DNA of 50,964 bases from an uncultured Prevotella sp. GTDB lineage: Bacteria; Bacteroidota; Bacteroidia; Bacteroidales; Bacteroidaceae. The position numbers and the translations under genes are program-made. Location: NCBI GenBank assembly GCA_905233425.1, contig CAJOEC010000015.1, forward strand, positions 1-50,964, given 5' to 3'. Every line of letters starts with the position of its first letter. Positions within the stretch are counted from its first letter, which is position 1. Shown here piece after piece: positions 25,401 through 30,535 of the stretch. The notes beneath the pieces were generated by a model. It searched no databases. It saw nothing but the letters and a program-made list of their open reading frames with translations, and was not told where the DNA came from.

Positions 25401-26908
25401 CAGTGAAGGAGGTGGGAAGTGGGGTGCACGAGTTAGTGTTGGCTGTTCCCCAGAAGACCTATGGGACTTATGAGACCTATGAGTCCCATGAGACCTATGA
25501 GACCTATGAGACCCATAAGGCCCATGAGGCCCATAGGCCATATAAGCCCCAGATTCTCTGCGACGAGTTCCTTTACAAAGACGCGCCCTTCCCCAGCTGC
25601 CACTCTGCCACCATCGTGGAGACGCAGAAGGGCGACCTCGTGGCCACCTATTTCGGCGGAACGAAGGAGCGCAACCCCGACGTGTGCATCTGGGTGAGCC
25701 GAAAACCGAAGGGCGCAAAGGACTGGACAGCACCGGTGATGGTGGCCGACGGTGTGGAGCCGCAACCACTGACTCCCGCCAACATCGACAGCGACGGACG
25801 CGTACTTACCAAAGTGCCCGAAGAGGCTAATGCCTCGCAGGTATCCACCCCCGCCAAGCCATTCTTCAATGCCCAGTTCCAGCCTCTCCCTCAATGGACT
25901 GGTAACTTCGGGGCCATGAACATCTCAGGTCTATCGTCCTCTTCACCCCCCCCTCACTCCCCTTTCACTCCCCCTTCACTCCCCAGTTACTACCGTGAGG
26001 CCTGCTGGAACCCCGTGCTCTTTGAGACCCCCGACGGAGTGCAGCACCTCTACTTCAAGATTGGCCCAAACGTGGCGGGATGGAAGGGCTGGCGCATCAC
26101 CTCGAAGGACGGGGGCAGAACATGGAGCCGCCGCGAGCAGCTGCCCGACAGCATCTACGGGCCTATCAAGAACAAACCATTTCTGTTGCGTGTTGAGGGT
26201 TCAGAGTTGAGAGACATTACTCCTGCTGATGTAAAAATCGCAGAGACAAATAGCGTCAGCTCTTCCACTGCAAGAGTAAAGTCTCTCAACCCTCAACCCT
26301 CAACGCTAAACCGATTAATCTCCCCCACCAGTGACGAGCGCGACGGCTGGAAATGCTATTTCGAGCTGAGCGACGACTACGGGAAGACTTGGCGGCGCAC
26401 CGCCTTCGTCGAGGCCGACAGCGGCGTGCTGGCCATCCAGCCCACCATCATCCAACTGCCCGACGGTCGCTTGGAGGCTCTCTGCCGTACACGCAACCGC
26501 CACATCGGAGTGACTTTTAGTTCTGACTACGGCGAGACATGGAGCAAGTTGCAGCTCATAGACACCCCTAATAATAATAGTGGTATAGATGCCGTGACGC
26601 TCACTCTTAGTGAAACGTCCCTTTCACTTCCCTCTCACTCCCCTTTCACTTCCCCTTCACTCCCCTTCAGTTATGCCCTCATCTGCAACGACTGGCCCAT
26701 AGAACCCGACAAGCAGAAGGGTGCACGCACGCCATTGAGCATCCTGCGCTCCGACGACGGTCTGCACTGGCAACACTGGGTGACACTCGAGGACAGTCCC
26801 ATCTCGCAGTACTCCTACCCCAGCATCATCCAGACCCGCGACGGCCATCTTCATGCTATCTACACCTGGCGGCGGCAGCGCATCAAGCACGTTGAATTGG
26901 TGCCCTGA
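22478..26908 (+). CDS. Fused GH78 alpha-L-rhamnosidase and sialidase-like (BNR) protein
   Basis: The 1476 residues are far longer than a normal GH78. Residues 1 to about 993 are a secreted alpha-L-rhamnosidase: candidate acid Glu in DCPQRDERQPWLGDR, the motif ATTIWELWNGD, and N-terminal beta-sandwich domains. Residues about 1025-1476 are a BNR/sialidase-like beta-propeller with Asp-box-like ITSKDGGRTWSRRE, SDDYGKTWRRT and SSDYGETWSKL. The linker (994-1024) is a run of Tyr-Glu-Thr-type triplets made by a 9-bp tandem repeat. Seven further repeat-derived segments interrupt it near residues 127, 244, 486, 706, 1154, 1236 and 1375, about 200 residues in all, none breaking the frame. Sialic acid cleavage is not implied; many plant-glycan loci carry propellers of this type. 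Confidence 0.9.
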   Translation: MTRRHNRSTPMVLLAITALLLFCTFANARRPKAETPRLKVCDLRTERMTDPMSIDTPTPRLGWRIESSMQGVLQTSCRIIVASTREKAEALEGDLWDATLDGDKSQWVRYEGKPLRSNTRCYWRVKVQLSVESSEPSTLNSEWSDVAMWNVGLLTESDWRGQWIGYDHTSPWDKEEEHSRLSSRYLRTEFELNKKVRQATLYICGLGLYECFINGQRIGDQMLAPMPTDYRRTVLYNAYDVTSLLRVKSLELRDVSSSDETSDNSIAVVLGNGRYYTMQQNKKPHKITRFGYPTLRANLIVEFEDGSRKVIATDEKTWKVNVDGALRSNNEYDGEIYDARKEFTGWTMPGFDDSKWMKAERTAIPYGTLRGQMSPGMKVVQTLKPKSVTRKGDKIIVDMGQNMAGWLNVRIGADASERHLSEGDSIIIRYAEKLDSTGNIWTENLRHAESTDRYYANGRETADTWWHPVFSYHGFRYAEITGLYSDSQMANGKSIDCQFTTDDFIGEVVSDAMEETGHFVCNDTILNKVYQNARWGILSNYKGMPVDCPQRDERQPWLGDRTRGCFGEAFLFDNQTLYAKWARDICEAQREDGCIPDVAPAYWNYYSDDLTWAAALPMVLRMLSGHYGDMETLFKFYPNVKRWLEHIKDCYQKDGLIHCGKYADWCVPPEREDLIHSEDPARKTDVTLISSAYYYYICKMMEKLSSPTPDPSRKGEGSIYSQERICNNGQLQEVTTPLPPAGGAGGGAWFSREAALTKEAFNRTFLTVKKGTAKVSGHILYPDSTYYGNNTVTANVLPYTFGMIDDPYVKEQVEKQIIKALVDQGAITTGVIGTGWLLHALTDMGRTDLAWLLATNKQYPSWGYMAERGATTIWELWNGDTASPKMNSGNHVMLLGDLLSWLYEDIAGIRAAGAGFKHIAMQPDFSVDEIDDIDASYQSIYGRIVSRWKKDHEKLFWHVEIPANTRATLRMPDGTVKEVGSGVHELVLAVPQKTYGTYETYESHETYETYETHKAHEAHRPYKPQILCDEFLYKDAPFPSCHSATIVETQKGDLVATYFGGTKERNPDVCIWVSRKPKGAKDWTAPVMVADGVEPQPLTPANIDSDGRVLTKVPEEANASQVSTPAKPFFNAQFQPLPQWTGNFGAMNISGLSSSSPPPHSPFTPPSLPSYYREACWNPVLFETPDGVQHLYFKIGPNVAGWKGWRITSKDGGRTWSRREQLPDSIYGPIKNKPFLLRVEGSELRDITPADVKIAETNSVSSSTARVKSLNPQPSTLNRLISPTSDERDGWKCYFELSDDYGKTWRRTAFVEADSGVLAIQPTIIQLPDGRLEALCRTRNRHIGVTFSSDYGETWSKLQLIDTPNNNSGIDAVTLTLSETSLSLPSHSPFTSPSLPFSYALICNDWPIEPDKQKGARTPLSILRSDDGLHWQHWVTLEDSPISQYSYPSIIQTRDGHLHAIYTWRRQRIKHVELVP
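22857..22903. repeat. Family B inverted repeat inside GH78 (site 1)
   Basis: TTCAGTTGAGTGTTGAG and CTCAACACTCAACTCTGAA form a near-perfect hairpin. Encodes QLSVESSEPSTLNSEW. Confidence 0.85.
23209..23273. repeat. Family B repeat inside GH78 (site 2, one arm)
   Basis: TTGAGAGTTAAGAGTTTAGA leads into TTGAGAGACGTTAGTTCTTC. Encodes LLRVKSLELRDVSSSDETSD. The right arm has decayed or is absent. Confidence 0.8.
23935..23978. repeat. Short AT-rich repeat insert inside GH78
   Basis: CAAATGGCAAATGGCAAAT followed by CCATTGATTGTCAATTCAC lies in an otherwise GC-rich gene and encodes SQMANGKSIDCQFT. It looks like another inserted repeat type. Confidence 0.5.
24593..24721. repeat. Complete family A element with terminal inverted repeats inside GH78
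   Basis: The element is 129 bp (43 codons). A C-rich left arm starting AGCCCCACCCCCGACCCC and a G-rich right arm ending GGGGGTGGGGCT are complementary over nearly 40 bp. The centre encodes RICNNGQLQEVT. It is the best-defined copy and shows how the element can be translated without a stop. Confidence 0.9.
25457..25550. repeat. 9-bp tandem repeat (family C) forming the GH78-sialidase linker
   Basis: About ten variants of TATGAGACC are read as Tyr-Glu-Thr-type triplets. A related array with unit TATAAGTCC or TATAAGACC lies at 30287-30338 in GH2. Confidence 0.9.
25939..25985. repeat. CTTTCACTCCCC tandem repeat (family D) in the sialidase-like domain
   Basis: Repeated CACTCCCCTTTCACTCCCC words encode PPPHSPFTPPSLPS. 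A second array of the same type lies at 26601-26670. Confidence 0.85.
26184..26310. repeat. Long family B element in the sialidase-like domain
   Basis: The left arm encodes LLRVEGSELRDIT and the right arm (CTCTCAACCCTCAACCCTC) encodes VKSLNPQPSTLN. About 60 bp of unrelated sequence lie between. Confidence 0.85.
26601..26670. repeat. CTTTCACTCCCC tandem repeat (family D), second copy
   Basis: It encodes ETSLSLPSHSPFTSPSLP, in the same frame as the copy at 25939-25985. Confidence 0.85.
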
Positions 26909-26946
26909 CGAATTTGAACAAATGATGCCGACGGTATTTAATCGGG

Positions 26947-27150
26947 TTCACGGCGGCCGCTACGGACAATCACGGCGGCCGCTATGAATATTCACGGCGG
27001 CCGCCGTGAATGTTTTCCCCGCCCGCTGTGAAACGCGAACATGCGGACATTCTTCCACGGAGCGGTGAGCACTCTCCCAAGAAAGTGCGGCCTGTCTCCC
27101 ACGGAACGGCGGACATTCTCCCAAGGAGGTGCGGCAAAAAGCCCCGAAAG
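26947..27150. repeat. Inverted copy of the htpG-upstream composite repeat
   Basis: The gap 26909-27393 contains no credible gene. Three 22-bp TTCACGGCGGCCGC units (26947-26968, 26969-26990, 26991-27012) and an inverted one (27013-27034) are followed by GGGAGA-type sections. Read on the minus strand the order matches 9060-9256. Confidence 0.8.
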
Positions 27151-27213
27151 AGGCGAGCGGCAAAAGGGAAAACGATGGTTTTCTTTGGCTTCAAACAAAA
27201 ACAGAACGAATCT

Positions 27214-27245
27214 TTTGGCGGTGTCGGGAAAAAGGACTAACTTTG
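27214..27245 (+). promoter_or_regulatory. Promoter of the GH2 gene
   Basis: TTTG at 27214-27217 and TAACTTTG at 27238-27245 are separated by exactly 20 bp. The leader of about 140 bases contains a family A repeat. Confidence 0.65.
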
Positions 27246-27280
27246 CAGCCGCCGCCTAACTACCTGTTAGATTCGTCGCG

Positions 27281-27326
27281 CAGCCCTTCCCCTCCCATGT
27301 AGGGGAGGGGTCAGGGGTGGGGTCTG
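27281..27326. repeat. Family A repeat in the GH2 leader
   Basis: CCCTTCCCCTCCCATG and GGGGAGGGGTCAGGGGTGGGG form a hairpin that would sit in the 5' untranslated region. Confidence 0.75.
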
Positions 27327-27393
27327 TAAATAATAAGTAGACAGAAAATTCTTGGACGAGCCAATTAGAATATACAATTAGAAGAACTGAAAT

Positions 27394-30300
27394 ATGAAAA
27401 GACTGCTATTGTTCTTGTTCCTTGATTTGCTGATGGTGAGGCCATCAGCAGGACAGGAGACTTCGGTGATGGTGAGGCCGTCGGCAGGGCAACAGGTATC
27501 GGTGATGGGCATGTTCCCCTTGGAAGGCAGCGGGCGCGTGGTGTATAACTTCAACGAGGGGTGGCGGTTCCTGTTGGGCGATACCGAGGGTGCCGAGGCC
27601 ACCGCGTTCGACGACCGTGCGTGGCCAGTGGTCTGTGCGCCACATACTGTGCAATTGGTGCCCGCCGAGGCCAGCGGAGGCCGCAACTACCAGGGCGTGT
27701 GCTGGTACAGGAAACATTTCATCATACCGCAGGACATGGCTGGTAAACAGGCGATTATACACTTTGAGGCCATCATGGGCAAGCAGTGGATTTACGTGAA
27801 TGGCAAGCTGGTGAAGGAGCACGAGGGTGGCTATCTGCCCATAACCATCGACCTCACTGCCGAGGGCGTAAATGCCGGCGACAGCTGCCTCGTCGCCGTG
27901 AAAGCCGACAACAGCGACGACAAGAGCTACCCACCGGGGAAGAAGCAGAGCCAGCTCGACTTCGCCTATCACGGCGGCATGTACCGCGACGTGTGGCTCA
28001 TCGGTCGCCCGCCCGTGCACATCACCGACCCATTGGAGCGAGGCGGAGATGGCAAATCCCTTGGAACAGCCGGCAGCGGAGGGGTGTTCCTGCACTATGA
28101 TAATATCTCGGAGAAGAGCGCGGAGGTGTTTATAGATGTGGAAGTCGCAAACAGCCCCACCCCCAACCCCTCCCTCGGAGGGGAGGGGAGTATATACACT
28201 CATAAGCAGAAACAAGCTACCCTATTCGCCATTATCAAAGATGCCGAAGGGAAGGTGGTAAAGACCTTGAAGCAGAAAATTGCGTTGCATGAGTGGGAAC
28301 ACAAGACGGCAAGGCTCAGCACAACTATAAAGAATCCGCATTTGTGGAGTCCCGAAACCCCATATCTATATAATGTTGAGCTAAAGGTAACTACTTCCCT
28401 CCCCCCAGCGGGAGGGGGCGGGGGTGGGGCTTCTGACGGCGGCATTGTCCGCATGGGCATCCGCAAGGCCGAGTTCCGCGGCAGGGACGGCTTCTGGCTC
28501 AACGGCAAACCATACCACCAACTTGTCGGCGGCAACCGCCACCAGGACTTCGCCTACGTGGGCAACGCCCTGCCCAACAGTCAGCAGTGGCGCGACGCCA
28601 AGCGGTTGAAGGACGTGGGCTACACCATCGTCCGCGCCGCCCACTACCCGCAGGATCCGTCGTTCATGGACGCCTGCGACGAACTGGGACTCTTCGTCAT
28701 CGTGCCCACGCCCGGATGGCAGTACTGGAACAAGGCCGAGGGCTGGGCTGAGAAGGTGCACGAGAACACGCGTCTCATCATCCGCCGCGACCGCAACCAC
28801 CCGTCGGTGCTAATGTGGGAGCCGATACTCAACGAGACGCGCTATCCCAAGGACTTCGCGTTGCAAGCCCTGCAGATCACCCGTGAAGAGTTCCCCTGGC
28901 CTGGCCGTCCCGTCGCCGCCGCCGACTTGAACAGCGAGGGGGTGAAGGACAACTACGAGGTGCTGTACGACTGGGCGGATAATATCCCCAAAACGTTGAG
29001 TGTTGAGAGTTTAGAGTTGAGTGACGTTACTTCCGAATCCTCCAAAGTAAAGTCTCTCAACTCTCAACTCTCAACTCTCAACAAATGCGTGTTTACCCGC
29101 GAGTGGGGCGAATACGTCGACGACTGGTATGCCCACAATGCGCTGAACCGCGCCGCCCGTGCCTGGGGCGAGCACGCCCAACTGGCTCAGGCCCTGTCGC
29201 TTGTCGACACCTACGGCATGATGTTCCGGGGACAGCGGCAGTTCATCGGCGGCTGCCAGTGGCATCCCTTCGACCATCAGCGCGGCTACCATCCCGACGC
29301 CTATTTCGGCGGCCTCTACGACGCTTTCCGGCAGAAGAAATATGCGGCGGAGGCGATAAGGAGCCAGAAGAGACCCAACAGCCCCACCCCCTGCCCCTCC
29401 CGCGGGGGGGAGGGGAGTATATACTCTCAAGAACAGATTTGTAACAACGGGCAGCCGCAAGAAGTAACACAGATTTGTAACAACGGGCAGACGCAAGAAG
29501 TAACACAGATTTGTAACAACGGGCAGCTGCAAGAAGTAACTACTCCCCTCCCCCCAGCGGGAGGGGCAGGGGGTGGGGCTGTCATTTTCATCGCCCACGA
29601 AATGACGCAGTCGTCGCCCGCCGATGTCACCATCTTCTCTAACTGTGACAGCGTGCGGCTGACGGCTCCTTATCCCGTTGGAGAGGACGCGAAAGCTGCT
29701 GGAGAAGAGGCACATCCCACAAGCCTCACCCTCCCCGTAGTCCACGACCCCGAGGGCGTGCCCAATGCGCCTGTCGTGTTCCGTGGTTTCTGGGACTTCT
29801 GGAAGGCCCGCAACCTGAGCTACACCCAGCGCAACTGGCAGGGCGTGAAGTTCGTGGCCGAGGGCATAGTCAATGGCGAGGTGGTATGCCGTGAGGAGAA
29901 AATGCCGTCGCGTCGCAGCACTAAACTGCGCCTCTATGCCGACGAGATGGGGCGGCAGTTGGTTGCCGACGGTTCGGACTTCATCGTCGTCGTTGCCGAG
30001 GTTACCGATGACCTCGGCCATGTGCGCCGTCAGGCCCGCGAGCACGTAACGTTCTCCGTCGAGGGCGAGGGCACCATCATCGGCGACGCCTCCATCTTGG
30101 CCAACCCCCGCGAAGTGGAATGGGGCAGCGCGCCGGTGCTGGTACGCAGCACCCACAAGGCAGGGAAGATACGCATCATAGCCCGCCCGACTTTCGAAGG
30201 CGCCCATGCACCCAAGGCCGACACCCTCGTCATTGAGAGCGTGCCCGCCCCCCTGCCCCAGTGCTTCAGCGAGGAGCCAACCGTAGGGCTTATAAGTCCT

Positions 30301-30408
30301 ATAAGACATATAAGTCCTATAAGACCTATCGCCCCCATGACCGACGAAGAGCGCCGCCGCGAGTTGGAGGAGGTGGAACGCCAGCAGCAGGACTTCGGCA
30401 TTCAGTAG
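27394..30408 (+). CDS. Secreted GH2 glycoside hydrolase (beta-galactosidase type) rich in repeat inserts
   Basis: The 1004 residues hold a signal peptide, the GH2 jelly-roll (YNFNEGWRFLLGD onward), an Ig-like domain, a TIM barrel and C-terminal Ig-like domains. Candidate acid/base Glu is in MWEPILNETRYP and the nucleophile Glu in FTREWGEYVDDW. Beta-galactosidase or beta-glucuronidase are both possible. After the signal peptide a 36-bp unit (27433-27468, 27469-27504) is duplicated. Repeat-derived segments lie near residues 254-269 and 332-346 (family A arms), 534-563 (B), 662-729 (A with three 12-residue units) and 965-981 (C). It has its own promoter at 27214. Confidence 0.92.
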   Translation: MKRLLLFLFLDLLMVRPSAGQETSVMVRPSAGQQVSVMGMFPLEGSGRVVYNFNEGWRFLLGDTEGAEATAFDDRAWPVVCAPHTVQLVPAEASGGRNYQGVCWYRKHFIIPQDMAGKQAIIHFEAIMGKQWIYVNGKLVKEHEGGYLPITIDLTAEGVNAGDSCLVAVKADNSDDKSYPPGKKQSQLDFAYHGGMYRDVWLIGRPPVHITDPLERGGDGKSLGTAGSGGVFLHYDNISEKSAEVFIDVEVANSPTPNPSLGGEGSIYTHKQKQATLFAIIKDAEGKVVKTLKQKIALHEWEHKTARLSTTIKNPHLWSPETPYLYNVELKVTTSLPPAGGGGGGASDGGIVRMGIRKAEFRGRDGFWLNGKPYHQLVGGNRHQDFAYVGNALPNSQQWRDAKRLKDVGYTIVRAAHYPQDPSFMDACDELGLFVIVPTPGWQYWNKAEGWAEKVHENTRLIIRRDRNHPSVLMWEPILNETRYPKDFALQALQITREEFPWPGRPVAAADLNSEGVKDNYEVLYDWADNIPKTLSVESLELSDVTSESSKVKSLNSQLSTLNKCVFTREWGEYVDDWYAHNALNRAARAWGEHAQLAQALSLVDTYGMMFRGQRQFIGGCQWHPFDHQRGYHPDAYFGGLYDAFRQKKYAAEAIRSQKRPNSPTPCPSRGGEGSIYSQEQICNNGQPQEVTQICNNGQTQEVTQICNNGQLQEVTTPLPPAGGAGGGAVIFIAHEMTQSSPADVTIFSNCDSVRLTAPYPVGEDAKAAGEEAHPTSLTLPVVHDPEGVPNAPVVFRGFWDFWKARNLSYTQRNWQGVKFVAEGIVNGEVVCREEKMPSRRSTKLRLYADEMGRQLVADGSDFIVVVAEVTDDLGHVRRQAREHVTFSVEGEGTIIGDASILANPREVEWGSAPVLVRSTHKAGKIRIIARPTFEGAHAPKADTLVIESVPAPLPQCFSEEPTVGLISPIRHISPIRPIAPMTDEERRRELEEVERQQQDFGIQ
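27433..27504. repeat. 36-bp tandem duplication after the GH2 signal peptide
   Basis: Two copies of a unit starting ATGGTGAGGCC encode MVRPSAGQETSV and MVRPSAGQQVSV. Confidence 0.9.
28152..28432. repeat. Family A arms bracketing a host segment in GH2
   Basis: The left arm at 28152-28200 encodes SPTPNPSLGGEGSIYT and the right arm at 28387-28432 encodes TTSLPPAGGGGGGAS. The 62 or so residues between look like a genuine part of the Ig-like domain (KTARLSTTIKNPHLWSPETP), not repeat. Confidence 0.85.
28994..29083. repeat. Family B element in GH2
   Basis: TTGAGTGTTGAGAGTTTAGA is followed by CTCTCAACTCTCAACTCTC. Encodes LSVESLELSDVTS and VKSLNSQLSTLN. Confidence 0.9.
29379..29580. repeat. Expanded family A element with three 36-bp units in GH2
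   Basis: The C-rich and G-rich arms match those at 24593-24721. The centre is triplicated at 29433-29468, 29469-29504 and 29505-29540, giving three copies of QICNNGQxQEVT. Confidence 0.93.
30287..30338. repeat. Family C tandem repeat near the GH2 C-terminus
   Basis: TATAAGTCC and TATAAGACC units are read as Ile-Ser-Pro-Ile-Arg-Pro. The frame differs from the Tyr-Glu-Thr reading at 25457, so the DNA, not the peptide, is what is shared. Confidence 0.85.
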
Positions 30409-30465
30409 AGCGTTAAATAAACGTAAAAGTTTTGAACAAAGAATATCTGTTACGCCTAAATGTGC

Positions 30466-30473
30466 TATCTTTG
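30466..30473 (+). promoter_or_regulatory. -7 promoter element of the 30536 gene
   Basis: TATCTTTG followed by CCA matches the consensus; the -33 box is unclear. The leader would be about 60 bases. Confidence 0.5.
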
Positions 30474-30535
30474 CCACAAAATATATATGTACGCACAGGA
30501 ACTATATTTAATAATACTAACTATAAATTAAACTT

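Noticed and set aside
27010..27259. Short plus-strand frames between GH78 and GH2
   Set aside because: They translate the 22-bp array and its flanks and overlap the GH2 promoter; better explained as intergenic repeat.
29071..30477. Minus-strand open frame of about 468 residues opposite GH2
   Set aside because: GC-rich third positions of the GH2 gene leave the opposite strand open, and the repeats are read backwards. No start context, signal or domain is present.
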